A program made the translations under genes and the position numbers. Below, in pieces: positions 32,776 through 39,546 of a stretch of DNA of 40,782 nt. The DNA is from an uncultured Atopobiaceae bacterium (GTDB lineage Bacteria; Actinomycetota; Coriobacteriia; Coriobacteriales; Atopobiaceae), in NCBI GenBank assembly GCA_944321385.1, contig CALULC010000005.1:1-40782 (forward strand), read 5' to 3'. The notes under the pieces were generated by a model. The model did not search any database. It saw only the letters and a program-made list of their open reading frames with translations, and had not been told where the DNA came from. The stretch's first letter is position 1, and the number at the start of each line of letters is the position of its first letter.

Positions 32776-33858
32776 CTACGCGCGGTGCGCGAGCTCGAAG
32801 TCCTTCATGAAGCTGACGAGCGCCTCAACGCCCTCGCGAGGCATGGCGTTGTAGATGGAGGCGCGCATGCCGCCCACCGAGCGGTGACCCTTGAGGTTGA
32901 CGAGCCCGTGCTCGGCCGCCTCCTTGACGAAGGCGGCGTCGAGGTCCTTGTCGCCCGTCACGAACGGCACGTTCATGAGCGAGCGGCAGGACGGGTCCAC
33001 CGTCGAGGAGAAGAGGTCGGACTCTTCGAGGAAGTCGTAGAGCACGGCGGCCTTCTCGGCGTTGCGCTCCCCCATCGCCTCGAGCCCGCCGCTCTTCTCG
33101 ATCCACTGGAAGACCTTGCCGCAGACGTAGATGCCCCAGCAGTTGGGCGTGTTGTAGAGCGAGCCGGCATCGATCTGCGTCTTGAGACGCAGCATCGTGG
33201 GGACGCCGGGGAGGTCTTCTGGCACGAGGTCCTCGCGCACGATTACGATCTGGACGCCCGCGGGGCCCACGTTCTTCTGCACGCCAGCGTGGATGAGACC
33301 GTAGCGGGTGACGTCAACGGGCTCGGAGAGGAACATCGAGCTCTGATCGGCAACGAGCACGTGGCCCTTGGTGTTGGGGAGCTCGGGGAACTTGGTGCCG
33401 TAGATCGTGTTGTTCTCGCAAATGTAGAGGTAGCTCGCGTCCTCGCGGATGGGGAGGTCGGAGCAGTCGGGGATGTAGGAGAAGTTCTTGTCCGCCGAGG
33501 AGGCAACGGCAACGGCGTCGCCGAGGATCTGCGCCTCCTGGAAGGCCTTCTTGGCCCAGTTGCCGGTGATCACGTAGTCAGCCTTGCCGTTGGTGGCGAG
33601 GTTCATGAAGACCGTGGAGAAGAGCAGCGAGTCGCCACCCTGGACAAAGATCACCTTGTAGTTCTCTGGGATTCCCATAAGACGGCGGAGCGTGGACTCG
33701 GCGTCGTCGAGGATCTTCTGGAAGACGGAAGATCGGTGGCTCATCTCCATGACGCTCATGCCGCAGCCGGCGTAGTCGAGCATCTCGTCCGCGCACTGCT
33801 TGAGGACGTCCTCGGGCAGCACGGCGGGACCGGCGGAGAAGTTGTACACGCGTGCCAT
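32776..33858 (-). CDS. serC: Phosphoserine aminotransferase
   Basis: SerC is a PLP enzyme that converts 3-phosphohydroxypyruvate to phosphoserine. It opens with ARVYNFSAGPAVLPEDVL, has MSHRSS and the PLP lysine in HAGVQKNVGPAG, and ends with GGMRASIYNAMPREGVEAL. All are typical of the family. The start is ATG 33858, preceded by GGAGGA; the longer open frame to 34053 runs into the tRNA gene and is rejected. It has 360 aa. It is followed eight bases later by serA, so steps one and two of serine synthesis are together. No serB is visible in the window. Confidence 0.96.
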   Translation of the reverse strand: MARVYNFSAGPAVLPEDVLKQCADEMLDYAGCGMSVMEMSHRSSVFQKILDDAESTLRRLMGIPENYKVIFVQGGDSLLFSTVFMNLATNGKADYVITGNWAKKAFQEAQILGDAVAVASSADKNFSYIPDCSDLPIREDASYLYICENNTIYGTKFPELPNTKGHVLVADQSSMFLSEPVDVTRYGLIHAGVQKNVGPAGVQIVIVREDLVPEDLPGVPTMLRLKTQIDAGSLYNTPNCWGIYVCGKVFQWIEKSGGLEAMGERNAEKAAVLYDFLEESDLFSSTVDPSCRSLMNVPFVTGDKDLDAAFVKEAAEHGLVNLKGHRSVGGMRASIYNAMPREGVEALVSFMKDFELAHRA

Positions 33859-33952
33859 AAGATCCTCCAATGGTTGGCCTTGCCGTGAGGACATCTTAGG
33901 CGTGCTCGGACGCGTGGGCGCCGGCGGTCGCGCGTCGTTTGCGAGCCTGAAA

Positions 33953-33984
33953 CGAAAAGAGGCCAGGGACTGCTCCCTGGCCTC
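33953..33984 (-). terminator. Intrinsic terminator of tRNA-Pro
   Basis: On the minus strand, an 11-bp perfect stem (33984-33974 with 33969-33959) has loop GCAG and is followed by TTTTC. It lies nine bases after the tRNA 3' end. Confidence 0.9.
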
Positions 33985-33992
33985 GAAAGTGC

Positions 33993-34069
<77 letters not shown>

Positions 34070-34082
34070 TTTGCGAAGAAGA

Positions 34083-34111
34083 ACTATAGCACCCTTTTCT
34101 TGGGGATACAA
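34083..34111 (-). promoter_or_regulatory. tRNA-Pro promoter
   Basis: On the minus strand, TTGTAT (34111-34106), a 17-base spacer and TATAGT (34088-34083) lie 13 bases before the tRNA 5' end. Confidence 0.75.
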
Positions 34112-34185
34112 GCGGGAATTTGCACGTCTCTACGTTCGGGCACGCCCCTCTCGCCCGGTTCGAGCCAGGGTGCAATTCCTTAACC

Positions 34186-34659
34186 CTATCTCTCCAGCGT
34201 GAGCGTGACGGTGACGTCTCCGCTGCCGAGGGCGTTTTCCCAGCCCGAGAGGTCGTCAATGTGGGCCAAGGGCGTGTAGCTCCAGCTGTTGGAGCCATAG
34301 AAGAAGACGATCTGGTCGCCCTGGTAGAGGACGATGTCGCCCGGCACCGCGGTCAGCCGTCGATTCTCCTCGGGCAGACTCTGTTCAAGCGACCCAACCT
34401 TCTCAAAACCTGCATAATCAGAGAGCGAGAGGGTCAGCGGCCCCTTCTCCAGCAGATCTACAAGCGCGGCGGCCGCAGAGTTGCGTTCTAGCGAGGCTGC
34501 GAAGTCGTCGTTGTCCACGTTTACGATGATTCTCATCTCGGAAGCCTCCTCCATAACGGTCGGGGTTGCTACGGGCTTCTCTTCCGTATGGGACGGCGGA
34601 GCGCAGCCCACGAGCAGTAGAATGGCGAGAATGACTAGGGCGCCCCTACGCACAGACAC
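34186..34659 (-). CDS. Cyclophilin-like domain lipoprotein
   Basis: The predicted protein begins with a short lipoprotein signal (MSVRRGALVILAILLLVGC; lipobox LVGC with the cysteine at 19). A spacer and a domain of about 110 residues follow, resembling the cyclophilin-like fold family (PF18050-type). Recognisable parts are MRIIVNVDNDDFAASLERNSAA, LSLSDYAGFEK, PGDIVLYQGDQIVFFYG and the end IDDLSGW–GSGDVTVTL. Related domains occur as cytoplasmic proteins; here it should be anchored outside the membrane. GTG 34659 is the best start because it gives a clean signal peptide; GTG 34653 and GTG 34665 are alternatives. It overlaps the DUF3737 gene by 14 bases and closes the LysR-linked set. Prolyl isomerase activity is not implied. 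Confidence 0.75.
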   Translation of the reverse strand: MSVRRGALVILAILLLVGCAPPSHTEEKPVATPTVMEEASEMRIIVNVDNDDFAASLERNSAAAALVDLLEKGPLTLSLSDYAGFEKVGSLEQSLPEENRRLTAVPGDIVLYQGDQIVFFYGSNSWSYTPLAHIDDLSGWENALGSGDVTVTLTLER

Positions 34660-35530
34660 AGGCACGGGCCCGCCACCCGTCCTTATCTCCCGCCACCTCG
34701 ACGACGCCCGTGGCGCCTTCGATGTCGCGGATGACCTCGCCAACAGCGGGGACGCAGACGCGACTCCCGGCGAGCGGATTCTTGACACTATCCACCGGCG
34801 TCGTTATCTCCGCCTGTACATGTGACCTCTCGAAGGCGAGGTCACAGCCCTCCATGCGACAGTTCACGAGGCGCAGGCCCTCGCAGTAGCAAAGCGGTTG
34901 CGTGCCCATGATCGTGCAGTTTTCAAAGGTCACGTCCTCGCTGTACCAGCCGAGGTACTCGCCGCGCACGCGGGAGTTTCGCACGACGACGTTCTTGGCG
35001 TGCCAGAAGGCGTCCTTGGTGTCGAGGTCGCAATTATCGAAAACGGCGTCCTCAATGTACTGGAAGGAATACTTTCCCGTGAAACGGACGTTGCGGAAGC
35101 GCAGGCCGGTCGAGCGCATCATGAAGTACTCGCTCTCTGCCGCGCAGTCCTCCATCTGGATGCCGAGCGTGGACCAGCCGAACTCCGGTGAGACGATGAC
35201 GCAGCCGCGCATTCGCACGTCCGCGCACTCGCGCAGCGCCTTGATGCCGTGAAGACGGCTGTTCTCAATTGTCAAATCGCTGCTGTACCAGAGCGCCGCG
35301 CGACAGAGCTCGGTCATCTCGACGTTGCGCAGCGCGAGCCCGTGGTCGTGCCAGAATGGGTAGCGCAGGTTCATGAACGCGCTCTCCACGGCTATGTTCT
35401 CGCACTCCTTGAAGGCGCTCTCGCCGTCCGCGGGTCCGTCGAAGCGACAGTTGCGCACGATGAGGTCATGTTCGCCATAAAGGGCGCGCTCCTCGTCGAA
35501 GGTCTGGTTCTCTATGGTCTTCTCGTTCAT
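34646..35530 (-). CDS. DUF3737 right-handed beta-helix protein
   Basis: The 294-aa protein is built of repeating short strands with the pattern of a parallel beta-helix: runs such as IVRNCRFDG, FDNCDLDTKDAFWHAKNVVVRNSRV and VTFENCTIMG at about 20-residue spacing. This is characteristic of DUF3737, a family of unknown function common in gut anaerobes. No signal peptide or membrane helix is seen, so it is probably cytoplasmic. It contains many cysteines and histidines. ATG 35530 follows AGAAGGGC. The gene lies 11 bases after the alpha/beta hydrolase gene and overlaps the lipoprotein gene. Confidence 0.85.
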   Translation of the reverse strand: MNEKTIENQTFDEERALYGEHDLIVRNCRFDGPADGESAFKECENIAVESAFMNLRYPFWHDHGLALRNVEMTELCRAALWYSSDLTIENSRLHGIKALRECADVRMRGCVIVSPEFGWSTLGIQMEDCAAESEYFMMRSTGLRFRNVRFTGKYSFQYIEDAVFDNCDLDTKDAFWHAKNVVVRNSRVRGEYLGWYSEDVTFENCTIMGTQPLCYCEGLRLVNCRMEGCDLAFERSHVQAEITTPVDSVKNPLAGSRVCVPAVGEVIRDIEGATGVVEVAGDKDGWRARACVCA

Positions 35531-35541
35531 AAGCCCTTCTT

Positions 35542-36531
35542 TTACTGCAGATACCTCTCGAAGAAAGCCTGGATTCTGTCCCAGGGGATAGCGTTCTTGC
35601 CGCCGCCGTCGTAGAGATCGGTATGCACGGCGCCCGGAACGAGCACGAGCTCCTTGTTGTCACCCCTGAGCTGCGCGAAGGCGTCCTTTCCCATGTAGCA
35701 GGAGTGGGCCGCTTCGCCGTGAAGGACCATGACGGCACTCTCAATCTCGCTTGCATAGGCAAGAATCGGCTGGTTGAGGAAGCTCATGGTGCCGGTGACG
35801 TTCCAGCCGTCATTGGAATTGCCGGAGCGGGGGTGGTAGCCACGCGGCGTCTTGTAGTAGTCGTAGTAGTCGCGCACGAACCACGGGGCGTCATCGGGCA
35901 GCGGGTCCACGACGCCGCCGGCTCGCTCATAGGCTCCTGCCGCGTAGTCCTTCGTTCGCTGCGCAGCGAGGGCGCGGCGCTGCTCCATGCGCTCCCCAGA
36001 CGTGTCATTGCCGTCGAAGTATCCCCTGGCAGCAATGCGCGCCATGTCGTACATGGTGACGGCAGCGGTTGCCTTGATGCGCGGATCAAGCGCCGCAGCG
36101 TTGATGGCAAGGCCTCCCCAGCCGCAGATGCCGATGATGCCCACGCGGTCGGCATCGACGTCGTCACGGCAGCTCAGATAGTCCATAGCTGCCATGAAGT
36201 CCTCGGTGTTGATGTCCGGGGAGGCAACGCGGCGCGGCTCGCCGCCGGACTCGCCGGTGTAGGACGGATCGAAGGCGATCGTGAGGAAACCTCGTTCTGC
36301 CAGGGTCTGGGCGTAGAGGCCTGAGCACTGCTCCTTCACGGCTCCAAAGGGGCCACAAACGGCAATGGCGGGGAGGAGGGCGTCCGGCGCGACGTCAACA
36401 GGCCGATAGAGGTCCGCTGCGAGCGTTATGCCGTAGCGGTTGTGAAACGTTACCTTCTCGTGGTGAACAAGATCGGACTTTGGGAACGTCTTGTCCCATT
36501 CGGTGCTGAGCTGCAGCTTCTCCTCGGTCAC
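35542..36531 (-). CDS. Alpha/beta hydrolase (dienelactone hydrolase-like)
   Basis: The 329-aa protein has an alpha/beta-hydrolase core. The N-terminal strand region is VTFHNRYGITLAADLYRPV, followed by the oxyanion part CGPFGAVKEQ and the nucleophile elbow GICGWGG (134-140). A histidine in PGAVHTDLYD is the likely catalytic one. The elbow carries cysteine where most esterases have serine, as in dienelactone hydrolases. A lid-like insertion lies at about 165-250. It starts at GTG 36531, overlapping the preceding small gene by four bases (GTGA), after GGAGAG. It is divergent from a LysR regulator across a shared promoter region. Substrate unknown; an ester or lactone is likely. Confidence 0.8.
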   Translation of the reverse strand: MTEEKLQLSTEWDKTFPKSDLVHHEKVTFHNRYGITLAADLYRPVDVAPDALLPAIAVCGPFGAVKEQCSGLYAQTLAERGFLTIAFDPSYTGESGGEPRRVASPDINTEDFMAAMDYLSCRDDVDADRVGIIGICGWGGLAINAAALDPRIKATAAVTMYDMARIAARGYFDGNDTSGERMEQRRALAAQRTKDYAAGAYERAGGVVDPLPDDAPWFVRDYYDYYKTPRGYHPRSGNSNDGWNVTGTMSFLNQPILAYASEIESAVMVLHGEAAHSCYMGKDAFAQLRGDNKELVLVPGAVHTDLYDGGGKNAIPWDRIQAFFERYLQ

Positions 36532-36773
36532 GGTCTCTCCTCTCTGTGTGCCGGCATCTCCAGGGAAACACGTCCCAAAAGGTGGTCAATCACGTCGATG
36601 CCGCGCTGGCTGGCGCGCATCTCGCCTACGAGGCGGGATCGCTCCTCCAGGAGCACGCGCTTCGTTTCGCGCATGCGACCCTCCTCGCAGCAACAGCGAG
36701 CGCGCTCGGCGGTAGCGTCGTCACGGGCGCAGTCGCTCAGGCAGCGCTCGATGTCCGTGGCTAGGTCCCCCAT
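36528..36773 (-). CDS. Small Cys-rich coiled-coil protein, resembling a MerR C-terminus without its DNA-binding domain
   Basis: The 81-aa protein starts at ATG 36773 after a strong GAGGAG. The region RETKRVLLEERSRLVGEMRASQRGIDVIDHLL looks like the long dimerisation helix and C-terminal helix of MerR-family regulators. There is no helix-turn-helix upstream: the DNA before the start is a promoter region. Five cysteines, C11, C15 and C27-C29, precede the helix. It could be a remnant left by deletion of the MerR N-terminus, or a functional small sensor. The good ribosome-binding site and the GTGA overlap with the hydrolase gene argue that it is translated. Confidence 0.6.
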   Translation of the reverse strand: MGDLATDIERCLSDCARDDATAERARCCCEEGRMRETKRVLLEERSRLVGEMRASQRGIDVIDHLLGRVSLEMPAHREERP

Positions 36774-36798
36774 GGATGCCTCCTCTCTTGATGCTGAG

Positions 36799-36827
36799 TT
36801 TAGCGACGCGACGTCAACATGTATAAT
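36799..36827 (+). promoter_or_regulatory. Promoter of the LysR gene
   Basis: TTTAGC (36799-36804), a 17-base spacer and a consensus TATAAT (36822-36827). The -10 is perfect and the -35 poor, as expected for an activator- or repressor-controlled promoter. The divergent promoter of the small gene must overlap this AT-rich region but is not clear. Confidence 0.55.
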
Positions 36828-36838
36828 TCCTATATCGA

Positions 36839-36854
36839 ATGCAATTACATGCAT
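36839..36854. promoter_or_regulatory. Candidate operator for the LysR protein
   Basis: ATGCA-N6-TGCAT, an inverted repeat in the intergenic region between the divergent LysR and small Cys-rich genes. LysR proteins usually bind interrupted palindromes in such places. No binding evidence is visible beyond the symmetry. Confidence 0.4.
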
Positions 36855-36880
36855 AAACCGCATAAGAGAGCGAGAAGAAC

Positions 36881-37756
36881 ATGGAGCTGAGGCACCTCCG
36901 ATACTTCCTCATGGTCGCCCGCGAGGGCACGATCTCCGGCGCGGCAGCGGCGCTGCACGTCTCGCAGCCATCCCTTTCGCGCCAGATGCAGGAGCTCGAG
37001 CGCGACCTGGGCGTATGCCTCTTCGATCGCGGCAGCCGGCACATCACGCTCACGGAGCCGGGCATGCGGCTGCGACGGCGCGCGGAGGAGATCGTTGATC
37101 TCGTCGGACGCACCGAGGACGAGTTTCGTCTCACGGCGGATACGCTTGCCGGGGAGGTTCGCGTCGGTGGTGGAGAGACGCCGGCGATGGGGCTTCTCGC
37201 CGACGTCATGTCCGGATTCGTTGATGCCTATCCTCTCGTTCGCTTCTCGCTCTTCAGCGGCAACGCAGAGAACGTGAGCGAGCGACTTGACAGCGGAAGG
37301 CTCGACTTTGGCGTGTTCATAGGCCACGCCGACCTCTCGCGCTACGAGTTTCTCCAGCTGCCCGCGCACGATCGCTGGGGCGCCTTCATGCGTGAGGACG
37401 ACTCGCTCGCTGAGCTCGACCGCGTGTCTCCAGCGGACCTGGCGAACCGCTCGCTCATCCTGTCCGAGCAGGCCAGCCGCGAGATGGGTGCGTGGTTCCA
37501 TCGCGACCTTGAAGATCTTGACGTTGTCGCCACCTATAACCTGCTCTACAACGCGGCGCTTCTCGCCCGGCGCGGGATCGGCGTGGTGGTAAGCCTTGAG
37601 GGCATCGTGGACACGAGCGAGGGATCGGGGCTGGCGTTCAGACCCCTCGAGCCCGCCATTTCGGCGGACGTGTTCATCGCTTGGAAGCGCTATCAGTCCT
37701 TCTCACCCGCGGCCGAGGCTTTTCTCAGAGCAATTCGCAACCGCTGGGGAGCGTGA
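36881..37756 (+). CDS. LysR family transcriptional regulator
   Basis: The N-terminal winged helix (about 1-60: MELRHLRYFLMVAREGTISGAAAALHVSQPSLSRQ) is a textbook LysR domain. A long linker helix and a two-lobed substrate-binding domain (about 92-290) follow, with RLDFGVFIG in the effector pocket region. It has 291 aa. ATG 36881 follows GAGCGAGAAG. It is divergent from the four-gene set ending in the cyclophilin-like lipoprotein and probably regulates it. The gene ends one base before the stop of a convergent isochorismatase-family gene. Confidence 0.93.
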   Translation: MELRHLRYFLMVAREGTISGAAAALHVSQPSLSRQMQELERDLGVCLFDRGSRHITLTEPGMRLRRRAEEIVDLVGRTEDEFRLTADTLAGEVRVGGGETPAMGLLADVMSGFVDAYPLVRFSLFSGNAENVSERLDSGRLDFGVFIGHADLSRYEFLQLPAHDRWGAFMREDDSLAELDRVSPADLANRSLILSEQASREMGAWFHRDLEDLDVVATYNLLYNAALLARRGIGVVVSLEGIVDTSEGSGLAFRPLEPAISADVFIAWKRYQSFSPAAEAFLRAIRNRWGA

Positions 37757-37757
37757 G

Positions 37758-38315
37758 CTACGCCAGCGCCGCCTCAAGCTCCGCGACGGTCGCGAGCTCG
37801 GAGCCGTAGCACTTCTCGCAGTGCTCGAGCGCGCCCTCCTGGGTGCCACAGAGGAAGGTCATCGTGGCGTCGGTCACCACGACGGAGGCGTAGTTGTTGA
37901 AGTAGGCGTCGGCCAGGGTGTGGAGCACGCAGATGTTAGTGTCCGCACCCACGGCAATGACGGTCTTGACGCCCAGCTCGCGCAGGGTGAGGTCGAGGTC
38001 GGTCTGGAAGAAGCCCGAGTAGCGGCGCTTGGGGACGATGAGGTCGCCCTCCCCCACCTCGATCTCCGGGAATATGCGCGTCTCGCCGGCCATGCCGTGC
38101 TCGCCCCAGAGCTCGAGCTCGCGGTCGAGGCCACGGACGTGCGCGTCGTTGCAAAAGATCACGGGAATTCCCGCCGCGTGGCAGGCGGCCACGGAGCGTG
38201 CGACGGCGGCGCGGTAGGCGGCGGTCGCTGCGTCGGGGTCGTAGAGCGAGTCGTCTCCCACGGCCTCGATGGCGTCAATGACGAGCAGTGCAGCGGATGA
38301 AAGATCGGTCTTCAT
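37758..38315 (-). CDS. Isochorismatase-family cysteine hydrolase
   Basis: The 185-aa protein has the cysteine-hydrolase triad of the isochorismatase/nicotinamidase superfamily: D14 in LLVIDAIEAV, the lysine in IVPKRRYSGF and the cysteine in VGADTNICVLHT. The start chosen is ATG 38315, preceded by GGAGGGAG; a longer open frame to 38390 adds no family residues. Close relatives include nicotinamidases, ureidoacrylate and N-carbamoyl hydrolases; the D-x-H zinc site typical of nicotinamidase appears as CNDAHVRGLD. Nicotinamidase activity is possible but not certain. It is convergent with the LysR gene, one base apart. Confidence 0.85.
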   Translation of the reverse strand: MKTDLSSAALLVIDAIEAVGDDSLYDPDAATAAYRAAVARSVAACHAAGIPVIFCNDAHVRGLDRELELWGEHGMAGETRIFPEIEVGEGDLIVPKRRYSGFFQTDLDLTLRELGVKTVIAVGADTNICVLHTLADAYFNNYASVVVTDATMTFLCGTQEGALEHCEKCYGSELATVAELEAALA

Positions 38316-38398
38316 GAGGCTCCCTCCGGATTGCGTTGGCGATGACTCTACCACGACGAGACGCCGCGAAGAGACGATTTGAGCCTCCAAGCGTCCCA

Positions 38399-38447
38399 GA
38401 GGCAGTATTTTGGCCCTCCGGTGTCAGTTATTGCCTCGTTTGTGTGG
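38399..38447. repeat. Left terminal inverted repeat
   Basis: A 49-base arm beginning GAGGCAGTATTTTGG. It matches the complement of the right arm at 44 of 49 positions. Confidence 0.85.
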
Positions 38448-38546
38448 ACAGGTGTAAAAGTGGCATAAGACATCAAAGCAATAGGAATTGTTATCTGGGA
38501 CGATGCGGGAGAGTTTTGACGTGGAGGCGGATTGGGGAGAGAATTG

Positions 38547-38595
38547 CCACACAAACGAGCCTCAAACTGACACCGAAGGGCCAAAATACTGCCTC
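38547..38595. repeat. Right terminal inverted repeat
   Basis: A 49-base arm ending in CCAAAATACTGCCTC. It is complementary to the left arm with five mismatches. Confidence 0.85.
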
Positions 38596-38626
38596 AAGCG
38601 CTTCGTGCGAGGAGGGAGCATCGCGC

Positions 38627-38941
38627 ATGAACGACGGATTCTTCGAGCGAGCATGGGGTGTCGTGCGACAGATCCCCGAGGGACGCGTGGCCAGCTACGG
38701 GCAGGTGGCGCGTCTCATGGGCGCGCCTCGCTGCGCGCGTCAGGTGGGCTACGCCATGCACGGCAGCCTCGGCGTCGCCGGCGGGGTTCCGTGCCATCGC
38801 GTGGTCTTCGCTGACGGTTCTCTGGCGCCGGGCTTTGCCTTTGGTGGTCCTGGCGAGCAGCGCCGCATGCTCGAGGCGGAGGGAGTGCGCTTTTTGTCCA
38901 GCGGTCGAGTGGATATGAAGAATTGCTCCTGGGAGGCGTAA
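38627..38941 (+). CDS. MGMT/alkyltransferase-like DNA-binding domain protein
   Basis: The 104-aa protein equals the C-terminal DNA-binding/active-site domain of O6-methylguanine-DNA methyltransferases. It has IPEGRVASYGQVARLMGAPRCARQVGYAMHG (the winged helix with the arginine finger) and PCHRVV, which carries the acceptor cysteine. The N-terminal domain of full Ogt/Ada is absent. Many proteins of this size are alkyltransferase-like (ATL) proteins that bind lesions but have Trp instead of Cys; here the cysteine is kept. A minimal methyltransferase is therefore possible. ATG 38627 follows GGAGGGAG; upstream in-frame codons run through the MITE-like element and are rejected. Confidence 0.85.
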   Translation: MNDGFFERAWGVVRQIPEGRVASYGQVARLMGAPRCARQVGYAMHGSLGVAGGVPCHRVVFADGSLAPGFAFGGPGEQRRMLEAEGVRFLSSGRVDMKNCSWEA

Positions 38942-38987
38942 GCGGGAGGAAACGGGTACAAGAGCGCCAGTCAATCAAGGAGGCCCC

Positions 38988-39461
38988 ATGTCATACGCCA
39001 TCATCTGTAGCTCGAAGACCGGCAACACGGAAAAGCTCGCTCAGCGTGCGCGCGAGGCGCTGGGAGAGAAGGACGAGTGTCCGGTCGTTGACGCCGATTT
39101 GGTGCTCGTTGGATCTTGGACCGACAAGGGCGGCATGGACCCGGCTCTTGCAGACGCGCTCCCCCAGCTTGCCGGCAAGAAGGTCTTCCTCTTCGGCACC
39201 TGCGGATTTGGGGGCAGCCAGGCGTACTACGACCGCGTGCTCGACCGCTTTGCCGCCGCGCTGCCCGATGGCGCTCGTGTGGTCGGGCGCTTCATGTGTC
39301 AGGGCCAGATGCCTCCCGCCGTGCGCGAGCGCTACGTGAAGATGTCCAACCAGGACCCGGCGCGCTTCGAGCCGATGATCGAGAACTTCGATCGCGCTCT
39401 CGGCCACCCCGACGCGGCAGACCTCGACGCCTTCGAAGCGGCGCTTCGCGCGTCGATGTAG
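38988..39461 (+). CDS. Flavodoxin family protein
   Basis: The 157-aa protein opens with YAIICSSKTGNTEKLA, the phosphate-binding loop of flavodoxins (S-x-T-G-N-T), then DADLVLVGSWTDKGGMD and FLFGTCGFGG, which frame the FMN isoalloxazine. It is a small electron carrier of the flavodoxin-like group widespread in anaerobes; partner unknown. A perfect AAGGAGG precedes ATG 38988. It follows the MGMT-like gene by 46 bases and may be co-transcribed. Confidence 0.85.
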   Translation: MSYAIICSSKTGNTEKLAQRAREALGEKDECPVVDADLVLVGSWTDKGGMDPALADALPQLAGKKVFLFGTCGFGGSQAYYDRVLDRFAAALPDGARVVGRFMCQGQMPPAVRERYVKMSNQDPARFEPMIENFDRALGHPDAADLDAFEAALRASM

Positions 39462-39470
39462 TTTTGCGGA

Positions 39471-39533
39471 CACAAAAGTTATGCGAGCTTTTGGGTTTTC
39501 CCAGTTGGTCGAAAAACTCGTCTGACTTTTGTG
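39471..39533. terminator. Inverted repeat between convergent genes, possible bidirectional terminator
   Basis: Arms CACAAAAGTTATGCGAG (39471-39487) and its near-complement at 39517-39533 pair at 14 of 17 positions around a 29-base loop. It begins nine bases after the flavodoxin stop and ends 13 bases before the convergent ABC-F stop. T-rich tracts occur in the arms rather than after them. Confidence 0.42.
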
Positions 39534-39546
39534 GGCATGAGAGTTC

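Larger units (their letters stand above)
38399..38595. mobile_element. MITE-like element, 197 bp, no coding capacity
   Basis: Two 49-base inverted arms (38399-38447 and 38547-38595), 44 of 49 positions identical, enclose 99 bases without a credible gene. Four of the five differences cluster at arm positions 32-36. The two ends are exact for the first 19 bases. This is the form of a miniature inverted-repeat transposable element, but no target duplication directly adjacent to the ends was found (AAGCG occurs five bases outside the left end and immediately outside the right end). The arms could also fold as a very long RNA hairpin between the isochorismatase-like and MGMT-like genes. It fills most of the 311-base gap from 38316 to 38626; the rest holds the ribosome-binding sites of both flanking genes and nothing else recognised. 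Confidence 0.68.

Noticed and set aside
34660-34788. N-terminal extension of the lipoprotein frame
   Set aside because: It overlaps the DUF3737 gene, is low complexity, and hides a clean signal peptide that begins at GTG 34659.
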